Both the position numbers and the translations under genes were made by a program. 64,000 nucleotides of DNA from Oceaniglobus ichthyenteri. GTDB taxonomy: Bacteria; Pseudomonadota; Alphaproteobacteria; Rhodobacterales; Rhodobacteraceae. Positions within the stretch are counted from its first letter, which is position 1. The number at the start of each line of letters is the position of its first letter. The notes under the pieces were generated by a model. The model was not told where the DNA came from. It did no database searches and saw nothing but the letters and a program-made list of their open reading frames with translations. The stretch is from the NCBI RefSeq assembly GCF_003057885.1, contig NZ_QAGK01000005.1:186001-250000 (forward strand), given 5' to 3'. Shown here in pieces: positions 25,376 through 36,107 of this stretch.

Positions 25376-27870
25376 GCGATAGTGACGGCAAAAAAACTCT
25401 CGGCCTGCGGGGCGGGCCCCGCTCTGGCCAGGTAAAGCAAAGCTTTAGCCATGGGCGGACCAAGAGTGTTGTGGTCGAGACCAAGCGCAAGCGGGTCGTC
25501 GTACCCAAACCTGCGGCTGGCAAGGCTGGTGTTGGTGGTGCAACGGGCGGTGATCCGTCCAAGCGCCCAGCGGGCATTACGGATGCCGAACTGGCCCGCC
25601 GGATGAAAGCACTGGCCGCGGCCAAGGCGCGCGAATCCGAAGAGGCCGCACAGCGCGAAGCCGAGGAAAAAGCCCGCGCCGAAGAGCGTGAGCGGCGCCG
25701 CGCCGAAATCGAAGCGAAAGAAGCCGAAGAGCGTGAGCGCGAAGAAGCGCTGAAAGCCAAGGCCGAAGAGGAAGCGCGCCAGAAAAAGGCCGCAGCCGCC
25801 GCCAAGGCAAAGGCAAACGCCCCTGCCGCACCGGTTGCAACGCCTGCCGATCTTGAGGCGAAAGCCGCCGAGACAGGCCGCAAGGGCGGTGGCGCCCCGA
25901 CTCCGCGCAAGGATGACCGCGAATCGGATCGCACAACGAAACCCGGCAAGGGTGGCCGCGATGATTCGCGCCGCTCGGGCAAGCTGACGCTGAACCAGGC
26001 TTTGTCGGGTGGCGAAGGTGGGCGGCAACGCTCCATGGCGCAGATGAAGCGCAAGCAGGAGCGCGCCCGTCAAAAAGCAATGGGCCAGCATGTCGAGCGT
26101 GAAAAGATCGTGCGCAATGTCAATCTGCCCGAAGCAATCACCGTTCAGGAACTTGCCGTGCGAATGGCCGAACGTGTGGCCGATGTTGTCAAATTCCTGA
26201 TGAAAGAAGGCATCATGGCGACGCAGAATCAGCTGATCGATGCTGATACTGCCGAACTGGTGATCGAAGAATTCGGCCACAAAGTGGTGCGTGTTTCGGA
26301 TTCCGACGTGGAAGACGTGATTGATCAGGTCGAAGATGCCCCCGAAGATCTGCAGCCGCGTGCGCCGATCATCACGGTCATGGGTCACGTTGACCACGGT
26401 AAGACATCGCTGCTCGATGCGATCCGCAAGGCCAAGGTTGTGGCAGGCGAAGCCGGCGGCATCACCCAGCACATCGGCGCCTATCAGGTGACCACCGATG
26501 ATGGCACATTGCTGACGTTCCTTGATACGCCCGGCCACGCCGCGTTCACATCGATGCGTTCGCGCGGTGCACAGGTGACGGATATCGTGATTCTGGTTGT
26601 CGCGGCAGATGATGCCGTGATGCCCCAGACGGTTGAGGCGATTGCCCACGCCAAGGCGGCCGGCGTGCCGATGATCGTGGCGATCAACAAGGTTGACCGC
26701 CCGGCAGCCAATCCAACCAAGGTGCGCACCGATCTTTTGAACCACGAAGTGGTGGTTGAGGCGATGTCGGGCGATGTTCTGGATGTTGAAGTGTCCGCGC
26801 TTACGGGTATGGGCATTGATCAACTGCTGGAAAGCATCGGTTTGCAGGCTGAATTGCTGGATCTGACCGCCAATCCCGACCGCGCCGCCCAAGGTGCCGT
26901 GATCGAGGCGCAGTTGGACGTGGGCCGTGGCCCGGTTGCCACTGTTCTGGTTCAGAACGGTACGCTGCGTAAGGGCGACATCTTTGTTGTCGGTGAGCAG
27001 TGGGGCAAGGTTCGAGCGTTGATCAACGACAAGGGTGATCGCATCGATGAGGCCGGTCCATCCGTTCCTGTCGAAGTGCTGGGCCTGAACGGCACACCCG
27101 AAGCGGGCGATGTTTTGAACGTGGTCGATACCGAAGCGCAGGCGCGCGAGATTGCCGAATATCGTCACAACGCCGCAAAAGACAAACGTGCCGTTGCCGG
27201 GGCCGCGACGACCCTGGAACAGATGATGGCAAAGGCCAAAGCAGATCAGGATGTGGCCGAGTTGCACATCCTGCTGAAAGCCGACGTGCAAGGCAGTGCC
27301 GAAGCCATCGTTCAGGCGCTTGAAAAAATTGGCAATGACGAAGTGCGCGTGCGGGTTCTGCATTCGGGTGTCGGTGCGGTTACCGAAACCGATGTGGGTC
27401 TGGCCGAAGCATCGGGCGCGCCGATCATGGGCTTTAACGTCCGGGCCAATGCCGCAGCGCGCAGTTCGGCCAACCAGAAGGGCGTTGAGATCCGGTATTA
27501 TTCGGTGATCTACGATCTGGTTGACGACGTAACAGCCGCCGCATCCGGTTTGTTGAGCGCGGAAGTGCGCGAAACTTTCATCGGCTATGCCGAAATTCGC
27601 GAAGTGTTCAAAGTGTCGAACGTGGGCAAGGTTGCCGGGTGTCTGGTAACCGAAGGCGTTGCACGCCGCAGCGCCGGTGTGCGTCTGTTGCGCGACAACG
27701 TCGTAATCCACGAAGGCACGTTGAAAACACTGAAGCGGTTCAAGGACGAGGTTGCCGAAGTTCAGTCAGGTCAGGAATGTGGCATGGCGTTTGAAAACTA
27801 CGACGATATTCGCCCGAAAGACGTGATCGAAATCTTCACCCGTGAAGAGGTTGAGCGAAACCTGAGCTAG
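25372..27870 (+). CDS. infB: Translation initiation factor IF-2
   Basis: IF-2 is the GTPase that brings initiator tRNA to the 30S subunit. The 832-residue protein has a charged N-terminal region; residues 75-150 are rich in Ala, Glu, Arg and Lys and contain a repeated [12 protein letters not shown]-type helix. The IF2_N helix domain follows, then the G domain with [17 protein letters not shown] and NKVDRP, then domains II to IV. The DNA reflects the protein repeat, with GCCGAAGAGCGTGAGCG occurring twice around 25.7 kb. It ends the operon at a strong terminator. Confidence 0.97.
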   Translation: MSDSDGKKTLGLRGGPRSGQVKQSFSHGRTKSVVVETKRKRVVVPKPAAGKAGVGGATGGDPSKRPAGITDAELARRMKALAAAKARESEEAAQREAEEKARAEERERRRAEIEAKEAEEREREEALKAKAEEEARQKKAAAAAKAKANAPAAPVATPADLEAKAAETGRKGGGAPTPRKDDRESDRTTKPGKGGRDDSRRSGKLTLNQALSGGEGGRQRSMAQMKRKQERARQKAMGQHVEREKIVRNVNLPEAITVQELAVRMAERVADVVKFLMKEGIMATQNQLIDADTAELVIEEFGHKVVRVSDSDVEDVIDQVEDAPEDLQPRAPIITVMGHVDHGKTSLLDAIRKAKVVAGEAGGITQHIGAYQVTTDDGTLLTFLDTPGHAAFTSMRSRGAQVTDIVILVVAADDAVMPQTVEAIAHAKAAGVPMIVAINKVDRPAANPTKVRTDLLNHEVVVEAMSGDVLDVEVSALTGMGIDQLLESIGLQAELLDLTANPDRAAQGAVIEAQLDVGRGPVATVLVQNGTLRKGDIFVVGEQWGKVRALINDKGDRIDEAGPSVPVEVLGLNGTPEAGDVLNVVDTEAQAREIAEYRHNAAKDKRAVAGAATTLEQMMAKAKADQDVAELHILLKADVQGSAEAIVQALEKIGNDEVRVRVLHSGVGAVTETDVGLAEASGAPIMGFNVRANAAARSSANQKGVEIRYYSVIYDLVDDVTAAASGLLSAEVRETFIGYAEIREVFKVSNVGKVAGCLVTEGVARRSAGVRLLRDNVVIHEGTLKTLKRFKDEVAEVQSGQECGMAFENYDDIRPKDVIEIFTREEVERNLS

Positions 27871-27896
27871 GGTCCGCACGACAGGCGATGCACATA

Positions 27897-27930
27897 AAAA
27901 AAGGACAGTCGAAATTGACTGTCCTTTTTT
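27897..27930. terminator. Terminator after infB
   Basis: A perfect 14-bp stem (27897-27910 with 27917-27930) with a 6-base loop. Both arms end in A/T runs, so it can act for infB and for the convergent 46-residue protein gene. Confidence 0.93.
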
Positions 27931-27955
27931 ATTGTCCCGTAGGTGGTGAAACCTG

Positions 27956-28096
27956 TTAGGCGCGCATCGCATTTTGAAGTGGCAATCCGGTATACTGGCT
28001 CTGTCCGACCTGTATAACGACGCGCCCATCTTCAAGTGAGCGCACCACAAGACCCTGCACTGAAACGCAGCTTCCGATTGTTATTGTCTTAACCAT
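27956..28096 (-). CDS. Small protein of 46 residues, unknown function
   Basis: The ORF starting at 28096 has AGGGGGT at a good distance from the ATG, so I prefer it to the longer frame beginning at 28168. The product (MVKTITIGSCVSVQG then VRSLEDGRVVIQVGQ) looks like a small beta-rich domain with one Cys. No signal peptide or membrane helix is seen. I do not recognise a family. It converges with infB and shares its terminator; an AT-rich upstream stretch (28100-28260) could hold its promoter and shows no other gene. Confidence 0.65.
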   Translation of the reverse strand: MVKTITIGSCVSVQGLVVRSLEDGRVVIQVGQSQYTGLPLQNAMRA

Positions 28097-28271
28097 GTGT
28101 AGTACCCCCTGTTTCGTATCATTGAGCTTAGGGGAGAATTTCCGGCTGACCACCGAAAAATTCGCCAAGTCCTTAGATTAGGCGCCCAAATCGTCAATAA
28201 TTGGTAAACAAACCGCAGTGTGTCGCAATAATGTAACAATTCGCCCCTTGCGCGCGGTGCATTGTTTCAAA

Positions 28272-28670
28272 TTACAGCCAATCGCGCAAAATCGGGATCA
28301 GGGGCACATCGGCCGCGGGCATCGGATAAGAGCGCAGATCGTTCGCGCGCACCCATTTCAACTGTTGATTCTCCCGCGCCACGGGCGTGCCTTGCCATTT
28401 ACGGCATGCGAATAACGGCATCAGCAGATGAAACTCATCGTAGCTGTGGCTGGCAAAGGTCAGCGGTGCCAGGCAACTGGCCCAGGTGTCGATGCCCAGT
28501 TCTTCCTGCAATTCACGAATCAGCGCCGCTTCGGGGGTTTCGCCCGGCTCAACCTTGCCGCCGGGAAATTCCCACAACCCGGCCATGGCTTTGCCTTCGG
28601 GGCGCTGTGCCAACAAGACGCGCCCATCCACATCGATGAGCGCGACAGCCGAAACCAATACAACCTTCAC
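28272..28670 (-). CDS. mutT: 8-oxo-dGTP diphosphatase
   Basis: A 132-residue NUDIX enzyme of the MutT type, which removes oxidised guanine nucleotides before they enter DNA. The NUDIX box is complete (GGKVEPGETPEAALIRELQEELGI), preceded by LAQRPEGKAMAGLWEFPGG, which is characteristic of MutT. Its start overlaps the argJ stop as ATGA, and the argJ-mutT order is widespread in alphaproteobacteria. Confidence 0.92.
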   Translation of the reverse strand: MKVVLVSAVALIDVDGRVLLAQRPEGKAMAGLWEFPGGKVEPGETPEAALIRELQEELGIDTWASCLAPLTFASHSYDEFHLLMPLFACRKWQGTPVARENQQLKWVRANDLRSYPMPAADVPLIPILRDWL

Positions 28671-29932
28671 GAGCGATAATCAGCGTTGATGGTGATGTAT
28701 TGATGGGTCAAATCACAGGTCCACACCGTAGAGCTGCCGTTGCCCAAACCAAGATCGACATTCACTACCAAATCCTGTTGTTTCATATAGGTGGCGCCGG
28801 CGTCTTCGGTATAATCCGGCGACACCCAGCCATTTTCAGCGACCAGTATATCGCCAAACCGGATGGTCAGCAGATCACGGTCGGCCTCGGCCCCCGATTT
28901 GCCGACGGCCATTACGATGCGCCCCCAATTGGGGTCTTCGCCCGCGATTGCGGTTTTCACCAGGGGCGAATTGGCGATGGCCATGGCCACCTTGCGCGCA
29001 TCGCTGTCACTGGCCGCGCCGGTGATGTTGACCTCGACAAATTTGGTTGCACCTTCGCCGTCGCGCACCACCTGATGGGCCAAATCACGCATCACATCAT
29101 GCAATGCCGTGGCAAAGGATTTGCCATCGGCGCTGTCGGGGTCGGTGATGGGACTGTTGCCCGCCTGACCCGTTGCACCAACCATCACGCAATCGGATGT
29201 CGAGGTGTCACTGTCGACGGTGATGGCGTTGAATGTTTGTTCGTTCAACCGGCTGACGATGGTTTGCAGCGCCGGTTGTGCAATGGCCGCATCGGTAAAG
29301 ATATAGACCAGCATGGTGGCCATATCGGGCGCAATCATCCCCGATCCTTTGGCGATGCCCGCGATCTGTATCGTCGTTCCGCCCAGATCGGCGGTGGCGG
29401 TTGCGCCTTTGGCAAAGGTATCGGTTGTCATGATGGCGCGGGCGGCATCGGCGATGGCACTGTCGCTTAGCCCATCGCGCAGCTCGTCCAACTTATCGGT
29501 GATCCGGTCATCAGGAAGCGGTTGGCCGATCACCCCGGTTGAGGCGGAAAACACCCGCTGTTCCGGCACATTCAGGGTTTGCGCCACTTTCGCGGTGATC
29601 CGCATCACCGAATCGCGGCCGTTCTTGCCGGTGAATGCGTTGGAATTGCCGGAATTGACGATAATTGCCGCCCCTTGGGCCGGATCACCGCCGATCTTAT
29701 CCTGACAATCCAACACCGGCGCCGACCGCGTGGCCGAGCGGGTGAATACCCCGGCGATCGTGCTGCCGGGGGCCAGTTCGGCCAGCATCACATCGGTGCG
29801 GCCTTTGTATTTGATGCCCGCGGCAACGGCGGCAAAGCGCACGCCAGCGATCACCGGCAGGGCGGGAAACCCGCCTGCCGGGGCCAGGGGCGAAACGGGA
29901 TTGGCGGCTTTGGTGGGGGGGGGGGGGGCCAT
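28667..29932 (-). CDS. argJ: Bifunctional ornithine acetyltransferase / N-acetylglutamate synthase
   Basis: ArgJ recycles the acetyl group in arginine synthesis. The 421-residue precursor self-cleaves before the Thr of MATMLVYIF into alpha and beta chains; the neighbouring IAKGSGMIAPDMATML is fully conserved. The N-terminus AGVRFAAVAAGIKYKGRTDV and the C-terminal block ITINADYRS are typical. The first codons contain a run of 14 C residues on the coding strand (29915-29928 as G on the plus strand), encoding four prolines after MA. A slip of one base there would break the frame and no good alternative start is near. The gene lies between ppiC and mutT with a short gap. Confidence 0.94.
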   Translation of the reverse strand: MAPPPPTKAANPVSPLAPAGGFPALPVIAGVRFAAVAAGIKYKGRTDVMLAELAPGSTIAGVFTRSATRSAPVLDCQDKIGGDPAQGAAIIVNSGNSNAFTGKNGRDSVMRITAKVAQTLNVPEQRVFSASTGVIGQPLPDDRITDKLDELRDGLSDSAIADAARAIMTTDTFAKGATATADLGGTTIQIAGIAKGSGMIAPDMATMLVYIFTDAAIAQPALQTIVSRLNEQTFNAITVDSDTSTSDCVMVGATGQAGNSPITDPDSADGKSFATALHDVMRDLAHQVVRDGEGATKFVEVNITGAASDSDARKVAMAIANSPLVKTAIAGEDPNWGRIVMAVGKSGAEADRDLLTIRFGDILVAENGWVSPDYTEDAGATYMKQQDLVVNVDLGLGNGSSTVWTCDLTHQYITINADYRS

Positions 29933-29955
29933 GGTGCCGCCTTTCCTGTTTTGGG

Positions 29956-30786
29956 TTACTGGGTCAACAAGGTATCATCGCGCAACAGCGCGGGATCAAT
30001 CGCATCGGTTTCGGGGCGCACGATGTCTGCCTGTTCGGTGATCTGTTCGATCAGGGCCGCGACCGATTCCTGACGAATGGTATTGATCAGCTCATCGCGC
30101 ACATTGTCGAGGCTGGGCGCCTCTTTTTGCCGCGTATCGGTCAGGATCACCACATGCCAGCCAAACTGGGTTTGTACCGGCGGCGCGATTTCGCCAACCT
30201 TCAGCGTTTGCACCGCAGTTTCGAATTCGGGCACCATCATGCCGGCACCAAACCAGCCCAGATCGCCGCCATTCGGGCCGGACGGGCCGGTTGATTTTTC
30301 CTTGGCCAGTTCCGCGAAATCGGCGCCGTTGTTCAACTCTTCGATCAAGGCTTTCGCCTCATCCTCGGTTTCGACCAGGATATGACTGGCCTGATATTCC
30401 ACTTCGGGGCTGGCATCCGCATAGGCGGCGGAATAGGCCGATTGCAGCGCCTCATCGGTGATCGATTCATTTGCGGCCTCGTCAATCACCTCACCGGCCA
30501 AAAGCGCGCGGCGCTCGTTTTCAAGGATCAAGGTGGCGCGTTTGTTCATCTCGGTAATTTGCTGGCCCAATGCGGTTTGTTGGATCAGCTGTTCCAGAAT
30601 ACCCTCAAACAACACCTGATCGGGCAATTGCTGATATTGCTCGGGCAGGCGTTGTTGCAGCACGATCATATGACCCAATGTGATGTCGGTGCCATTGACG
30701 GTGGCGACCACGGTATCGGCGTCCTGCGCCAGGGCGGGGCTGGCGATCAGCGCTAGAACAGCGGTAAAATTGCGGAGTTTGGTCAT
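29956..30786 (-). CDS. Secreted PpiC-type peptidyl-prolyl isomerase
   Basis: A 276-residue periplasmic parvulin-type foldase. Residues 1-20 are a signal peptide ([21 protein letters not shown]). The N-terminal helical region and the parvulin domain ([20 protein letters not shown] ... [17 protein letters not shown] ... [12 protein letters not shown]) follow the SurA/PrsA plan. It probably helps outer-membrane and secreted proteins fold. GGAAGGACG precedes the ATG at 30786; the frame's earlier start at 30831 adds a charged tail before the signal and is unlikely. It is divergent from secA, an arrangement that links secretion with folding. Confidence 0.92.
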   Translation of the reverse strand: MTKLRNFTAVLALIASPALAQDADTVVATVNGTDITLGHMIVLQQRLPEQYQQLPDQVLFEGILEQLIQQTALGQQITEMNKRATLILENERRALLAGEVIDEAANESITDEALQSAYSAAYADASPEVEYQASHILVETEDEAKALIEELNNGADFAELAKEKSTGPSGPNGGDLGWFGAGMMVPEFETAVQTLKVGEIAPPVQTQFGWHVVILTDTRQKEAPSLDNVRDELINTIRQESVAALIEQITEQADIVRPETDAIDPALLRDDTLLTQ

Positions 30787-30948
30787 TGAATCGTCCTTCC
30801 TGTCAGGCCATTCGGGCCTTGACGTTGACACTATGTTGGCTGCCCACTACATCGCTTTCAGGCCATGAGGGACTGTATAGCGCCGTTTCTATGGTGGCCC
30901 GTGGATAGGGGCAAGCAGTCCCCTCACACGAAGGCGTCAGGAGAGAAT

Positions 30949-33639
30949 ATGCTGGGTATCGGAACCGTTGCGAAAAAGATCTTTGGGACACCCAATGATC
31001 GCAAAGTGAAATCAGTGAAACCACTGATCGATCAGATTAACGCGCTGGAGCCTGAGTTTGAAAAGCTCACCGATGCCGAGATTAAAGAGCGTACCGAAGG
31101 TTTGGCCAAACGCGCCTTGGGGGGGGAATCGCTGGATGCCCTGCTGCCCGAAGCCTTTGCCAATTGCCGCGAGGCGGCGCGCCGCGCCCTGGGCCTGCGC
31201 GCCTTTGATGTACAGCTTATGGGCGGTATTTTCCTGCATCAGGGCAACATCGCCGAAATGAAAACCGGCGAGGGTAAAACCCTTGTCGCGACATTTCCCG
31301 CCTATCTGAATGCGCTTACCGGCAAAGGTGTGCATATCGTTACGGTCAACGATTATCTGGTGCGCCGCGATGCCGAATGGATGGGCAAGGTGTTCAATAC
31401 ACTGGGCCTGACCTGTGGCGCCGTGTACCCGCAACAGCCCGAAGACGAAAAGATGGCGGCGTACAAATCTGACGTGACCTATGCCACCAATAACGAACTG
31501 GGCTTTGATTATCTGCGCGACAACATGAAATCGGAACTCTCCGAGATGTATCAGCGCCACCACAATTTCGCGATCGTCGATGAAGTTGATTCGATTCTGA
31601 TTGACGAAGCGCGCACGCCGCTGATCATTTCCGGCCCCTCGCAAGACCGCAGTGATCTGTACCGCACCATTGATGCGGTGATTCCGCTGTTGCAAGACAG
31701 CCATTTCAAGCTGGATGAAAAAACCCGCAACGTGACCTATACGGATGAGGGTAACGAATTTCTGGAATCCCACCTGCTTCAGGCCGGAATCCTGCCCGAG
31801 GGGCAATCGCTGTATGATCCCGAAAGCACGACAATCGTGCATCATGTGAACCAGGGTTTGCGCGCGCATAAACTGTTCACCCGCGACAAAGATTATATCG
31901 TGCGCGATGACGAAGTCGTGCTGATCGATGAATTTACCGGCCGGATGATGGCCGGGCGGCGGTTGTCCGATGGTCTGCACCAGGCGATTGAGGCCAAGGA
32001 GCGGGTGAATATCCAGCCCGAGAATGTTACCCTCGCGTCGGTGACGTTCCAAAACTATTTCCGCCTGTATGACAAATTGTCGGGCATGACCGGCACCGCG
32101 GCCACCGAAGCCGAGGAATTTGGCGAAATCTATGGGCTGGGCGTGGTGGAAATGCCCACAAACCGCCCCATCGCCCGTGTCGATGATCACGATGCGGTGT
32201 ATCGCACCGCGCGCGAAAAGTTCGACGCCATCGTTGAAAGCATCAAACAGGCCAAAGCCAAGGGTCAGCCGGTTCTGGTTGGCACCACCTCGATTGAAAA
32301 ATCCGAATTCCTGTCGGAGCTGTTGAAAAAAGAGAACATCACCCACAACGTTCTGAATGCCCGTCAGCACGAACAAGAGGCGCAGATCGTCGCCGATGCC
32401 GGTAAATTCGGCGCGGTGACCATTGCCACCAACATGGCCGGCCGCGGCACCGATATTCAGCTGGGCGGCAACGTTGAAATGCGCGTGCTGGAAGACTTGG
32501 CCAATGACCCCGAGGCCGATCCAGAAGCCGTGCGCGGCCGGATTGAAGCCGAAGTGGTGGAAGACCGTAAAAAGGTGATTGATGCCGGTGGTTTGTTTGT
32601 TCTGGCCACCGAACGCCACGAATCCCGTCGGATCGACAATCAGCTGCGCGGCCGTGCGGGCCGGCAGGGCGATCCGGGGCGGTCCAGTTTTTATCTGTCG
32701 TTGGAAGACGATTTGATGCGCATTTTCGGATCGGAACGGTTGGAAAACGTGCTCAGCAAACTGGGTATGAAAGAGGGCGAGGCGATTGTGCATCCGTGGG
32801 TGAACAAATCCCTGGAAAAGGCCCAGGCCAAGGTTGAGGGCCGTAACTTTGACATTCGCAAACAGCTGTTGAAATTCGACGATGTGATGAACGATCAGCG
32901 CAAGGTGATCTTTGGCCAGCGCCGCGAAATCATGGAGGCGAAGGACCTTCAGGAAATCACCGATGATATGCGCCATCAGGTGATCGATGATCTGGTCGAT
33001 GGGTTCATTCCGCCCAAAAGCTATGCCGATCAATGGGATGGCGAAGGTCTGTATGTTGCGGTGTTGGAAAACCTGGGCGTTGATCTGCCGGTTATCTCCT
33101 GGGTCGATGAGGACGGTGTCGATAACGAGGTGATGAATGAACGCATCACCAAGGCCAGTGATGAATTCATGGCCGCCAAGGCCGCGCAATTCGGCCCCGA
33201 CACCATGCGCCAGATCGAAAAGCAGGTTCTGTTGCAAACCATTGATACCAAATGGCGCGAACATCTGCTGACACTGGAACATCTTCGGTCCGTCGTCGGG
33301 TTTCGCGGTTACGCTCAGCGTGATCCGTTGAACGAATATAAATCCGAATCCTTTCAATTGTTTGAATCCATGCTCGACAGTCTGCGTTCGGATGTGACGA
33401 AAAAACTGTCGCAAATCCGGCCCCTGTCGGAAGAAGAACAGCAGGCGATGCTGGCCCAGCTTCAGGCGCAGCAACAGGCACTGGCCGGGCCGGCCGATGC
33501 CGATGCGGCACCGGCGGAAAACCCTGAAACCGGGTTCGTTGAAGACGACCCCAGCACATGGGGCAATCCGGCGCGCAACGATTTGTGCCCCTGTGGGTCG
33601 GGCAAAAAGTTCAAACATTGCCACGGACAGGTGGAATAA
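30949..33639 (+). CDS. secA: Preprotein translocase ATPase SecA
   Basis: SecA drives Sec-dependent export. The 896-residue protein has MKTGEGKT (Walker A), [16 protein letters not shown] (Walker B region), the peptide crosslinking domain, the second nucleotide-binding domain ([10 protein letters not shown]), the helical scaffold, and a C-terminal zinc motif [13 protein letters not shown] that binds SecB. The start at 30949 follows CAGGAGAG; the earlier frame from 30865 lacks a ribosome site. Upstream it is divergent from the PpiC-type isomerase. Confidence 0.97.
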   Translation: MLGIGTVAKKIFGTPNDRKVKSVKPLIDQINALEPEFEKLTDAEIKERTEGLAKRALGGESLDALLPEAFANCREAARRALGLRAFDVQLMGGIFLHQGNIAEMKTGEGKTLVATFPAYLNALTGKGVHIVTVNDYLVRRDAEWMGKVFNTLGLTCGAVYPQQPEDEKMAAYKSDVTYATNNELGFDYLRDNMKSELSEMYQRHHNFAIVDEVDSILIDEARTPLIISGPSQDRSDLYRTIDAVIPLLQDSHFKLDEKTRNVTYTDEGNEFLESHLLQAGILPEGQSLYDPESTTIVHHVNQGLRAHKLFTRDKDYIVRDDEVVLIDEFTGRMMAGRRLSDGLHQAIEAKERVNIQPENVTLASVTFQNYFRLYDKLSGMTGTAATEAEEFGEIYGLGVVEMPTNRPIARVDDHDAVYRTAREKFDAIVESIKQAKAKGQPVLVGTTSIEKSEFLSELLKKENITHNVLNARQHEQEAQIVADAGKFGAVTIATNMAGRGTDIQLGGNVEMRVLEDLANDPEADPEAVRGRIEAEVVEDRKKVIDAGGLFVLATERHESRRIDNQLRGRAGRQGDPGRSSFYLSLEDDLMRIFGSERLENVLSKLGMKEGEAIVHPWVNKSLEKAQAKVEGRNFDIRKQLLKFDDVMNDQRKVIFGQRREIMEAKDLQEITDDMRHQVIDDLVDGFIPPKSYADQWDGEGLYVAVLENLGVDLPVISWVDEDGVDNEVMNERITKASDEFMAAKAAQFGPDTMRQIEKQVLLQTIDTKWREHLLTLEHLRSVVGFRGYAQRDPLNEYKSESFQLFESMLDSLRSDVTKKLSQIRPLSEEEQQAMLAQLQAQQQALAGPADADAAPAENPETGFVEDDPSTWGNPARNDLCPCGSGKKFKHCHGQVE

Positions 33640-33741
33640 CCGGAATCAAATGACCGCTGGCGCGCTCTCGTGGCGCCCCGGATCAGACCACATTTCAGGC
33701 TAGGCCTGATTCTGTCGTGATGGAATCGGAAGCTTTGTGGC

Positions 33742-34527
33742 ATGGTGGGAAATCTGAAACGGACATGTGCCAAGGTCGTCAGCGCACTGGTGATGGCTTT
33801 GGTCGTATTGGTCGGCGCTTCCCATTTCGCGAACGCCGCGCCTGCACCCGATTGCACCCCACGCCTCACATCCGCATTGATGCCGGGGGCAATGGTGCGC
33901 CTGTCGGCCACCGCCCCCTGTGCGCCCGGTGCCTTGGTGAAATTGCGCCATGGTGGTGTCTTGTTTGATATGGTGGCCGACGCCGCCGGGCGGCTTGATG
34001 TTGATATTCCGGCGCTTTCCGAAATCGCAGTGTTTGAGGCGGAAATATCCGGGCAAACCCTGCGTACCACTGTGGCAATCCCTGATTTTGATACCTATCA
34101 ACGGATCACGCTGCAGTGGCAGGGGCAGACCGGCCTGCAAATTCACGCGCGGGAATTTGGCGCGACCCACGGCAGTGATGGCCACATCTGGGTGGATGCC
34201 CCCGGCACGGCCCAGCGTGCGATCCGCGCGCGCGGCGGATTTATCACGCGGCTTGGCGATGACACGCTGCAAGATGGCCACAGCGCCGAGATTTACGTTT
34301 TTCCCACAGAAATGACGCTGCGTACTGGTACGATCCGACTAAGCGTTCAGACCATGGTTGATGCCTATACCTGTGGCACAACGGTTCACGGTCACGCAAT
34401 GCAACCGGGGGGCGATGGAAAGATGGCGCAGACGGCACTTACCGTCGAAATTCCCGCATGCGATGCGATTGGTGACATTCTGGTGTTGAATAACCTGCTC
34501 AGAGATATGAAAATTGCGGCGAACTGA
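33742..34527 (+). CDS. Secreted protein of unknown function, upstream of the PstS/OmpA fusion
   Basis: A 261-residue protein with a signal peptide (about residues 1-32, ending HFANAAPA). The mature part is rich in beta-type segments: LMPGAMVRLSATAPCAPGAL, then FEAEISGQTLRTTVAIPDFD, then IWVDAPGTAQRA. Paired cysteines (CTPRL, APCAPG, AYTCGT, IPACDA) could form two disulphides in the periplasm. I do not recognise a domain. It ends 22 bases before the PstS/OmpA gene and is probably translated with it, so a shared envelope function is likely. Confidence 0.75.
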   Translation: MVGNLKRTCAKVVSALVMALVVLVGASHFANAAPAPDCTPRLTSALMPGAMVRLSATAPCAPGALVKLRHGGVLFDMVADAAGRLDVDIPALSEIAVFEAEISGQTLRTTVAIPDFDTYQRITLQWQGQTGLQIHAREFGATHGSDGHIWVDAPGTAQRAIRARGGFITRLGDDTLQDGHSAEIYVFPTEMTLRTGTIRLSVQTMVDAYTCGTTVHGHAMQPGGDGKMAQTALTVEIPACDAIGDILVLNNLLRDMKIAAN

Positions 34528-34549
34528 CACCACAGGTTGCAGACGTTTC

Positions 34550-36106
34550 ATGATGATCTTGCGCGCGGCGATCACTGCCGTGCTTTTCTTTTTTGGCACC
34601 ACCCTGTGGGCCGAAGACGTCACATTGACGTCGCGCGATGGCTCGGTCGAGGTGTCGGGCAATCTGTTGGGCTATGATGGCGAATTTTTCCGCGTCGATA
34701 CCGAATTTGGCATCCTTACCCTGGATGGGTCCGGGGTGATCTGCACCGGTCCGGGCTGCCCCAATCTTACCGCTTATGTGGCCGAATTCACCCTGTCCGG
34801 GGCGCCGTCAATGGGCGCGGTTCTGATCCCTTCGCTGTTGGAATCCTTTGCCGCACGCAACGGTTTCGCGCTGCGCCGCGTTACTCAAAGCGACGAGCGG
34901 TTCTTGTATGAGCTAAGCGAACGGGCCACTGGCAAGGTTTCGGCGCGCATCGGATTTCGCCTGAACAGCTCTGACGAGGGATTTGCCGATCTGATCGCCG
35001 AGGAAGCCGACATTGCGCTGTCCCTGCGCGAAGTCACAGCGCAAGAGGCCGCAATCGCGCGTACGGGCGATCTGGGCGATCTGACCGCGCCGGGGCGTTC
35101 GCGCATTCTGGCGCTTGATGCGCTGGTGCCGCTCACCGCGCTTTCAAACCCGATCAAACAGATTGATATGGCGGATCTGGCGGCGATATTTGCCGGTGAG
35201 CTTACCACATGGGATGACTTGGGCGGCGCGCAAGAACCAATTGTACTGCACCTGCGCGATGAAAATTCGGGGCTGTCCCAAACCTTTCAGAACAAGGTGT
35301 TGGCAGAGTACGGCAAGGCGGGTGTCGCCGCTGACATCACCCGGCACGCCACCAACGAAAGCCTGGTGGATGCCGTGGCGCGGGATCCTTTTGCCATTGG
35401 CATGGGCAGTTTTTCAGACATCGGCAATACCGTGTCGCTGGCCGTTACCGGGCCGTGCGGGTTTGTTACCGCCGCCACAACCACCACGATCAAAACCGAA
35501 GATTACCCCCTCACAGCCCCGCTTTTTGTCTATCTGCCGCCACGCCGCCTGCCCCGGATTGCGCGCGAATTTCTGCACTATATCGGATCGCCTGCGGCAC
35601 AGCCGGTGATCCGGCGCGCCGGGTTTGTCGATCAATTTCCCGCCGCGATCCCGTTTGAAAACCAAGGCGCGCGGTTTGCCAATGCAATCGACCGCGCAGG
35701 CGGAGAAATCGATCTGTCAGAACTGCAACGTCTGGTGCGCACCCTGTCGGGGCACAGCCGTCTGACTGTAACCTATCGGTTTGAAGGTGGGTCAACCGAA
35801 CTGGATGCGCAATCGCGATCAAACGTTGCGTTATTGGCCGAAGCGCTGGAGCGCGGCGTGTTTGATGATCGCACGCTTGTTTTTGTCGGGTTTTCCGACG
35901 GCGAAGGCCCTGCCTCAATCAATCGGCGCATTTCCAGAACCCGCGCACGGGCGGTGCGCGATGCGGTGCGCGCCGCGGCCCACACGGTGGACCCCGCGCG
36001 CCTGACCCTGCGTACCGAGGCATTCGGCGAGGCGATGCCGATGGCCTGTGACGAGGTAGAGTGGGGCCGGGGCGTGAACCGCCGGGTCGAGGTTTGGTTG
36101 AAATAG
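34550..36106 (+). CDS. Periplasmic PstS-like binding domain fused to a C-terminal OmpA domain
   Basis: A 518-residue exported protein. Residues 1-21 form a signal peptide (MMILRAAITAVLFFFGTTLWA). Residues 22-80 form a small domain (VTLTSRDGSVEVSGNLLGYD). Residues 85-360 resemble a phosphate-type binding protein, seen in NPIKQIDMADLAAIFAGELT, HLRDENSGLSQTF and PLFVYLPPRRLPRIAREFL. Residues 395-518 are an OmpA/MotB-like peptidoglycan-binding domain (YRFEGGSTELDAQSRSNVAL ... SRTRARAVRDAV). It may hold a ligand sensor at the cell wall. The start at 34550 is preferred; the earlier TTG frame at 34514 overlaps the previous gene. Confidence 0.85.
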   Translation: MMILRAAITAVLFFFGTTLWAEDVTLTSRDGSVEVSGNLLGYDGEFFRVDTEFGILTLDGSGVICTGPGCPNLTAYVAEFTLSGAPSMGAVLIPSLLESFAARNGFALRRVTQSDERFLYELSERATGKVSARIGFRLNSSDEGFADLIAEEADIALSLREVTAQEAAIARTGDLGDLTAPGRSRILALDALVPLTALSNPIKQIDMADLAAIFAGELTTWDDLGGAQEPIVLHLRDENSGLSQTFQNKVLAEYGKAGVAADITRHATNESLVDAVARDPFAIGMGSFSDIGNTVSLAVTGPCGFVTAATTTTIKTEDYPLTAPLFVYLPPRRLPRIAREFLHYIGSPAAQPVIRRAGFVDQFPAAIPFENQGARFANAIDRAGGEIDLSELQRLVRTLSGHSRLTVTYRFEGGSTELDAQSRSNVALLAEALERGVFDDRTLVFVGFSDGEGPASINRRISRTRARAVRDAVRAAAHTVDPARLTLRTEAFGEAMPMACDEVEWGRGVNRRVEVWLK

Positions 36107-36107
36107 T

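Noticed and set aside
24853-27711. A 952-codon open frame on the minus strand across the ylxR gene and infB
   Set aside because: It is the antisense shadow of two certain genes. The translation is His- and Arg-rich with no domain, as expected for the opposite strand of GC-rich coding DNA.
31012-33624. An 870-codon open frame antisense to secA
   Set aside because: Same reason: composition is that of a complementary frame and no ribosome site or domain is seen.
33653-33720. Terminator after secA
   Set aside because: Short GC inverted repeats and the CAGGC-TAG-GCCTG palindrome are present, but none is followed by a T-run.
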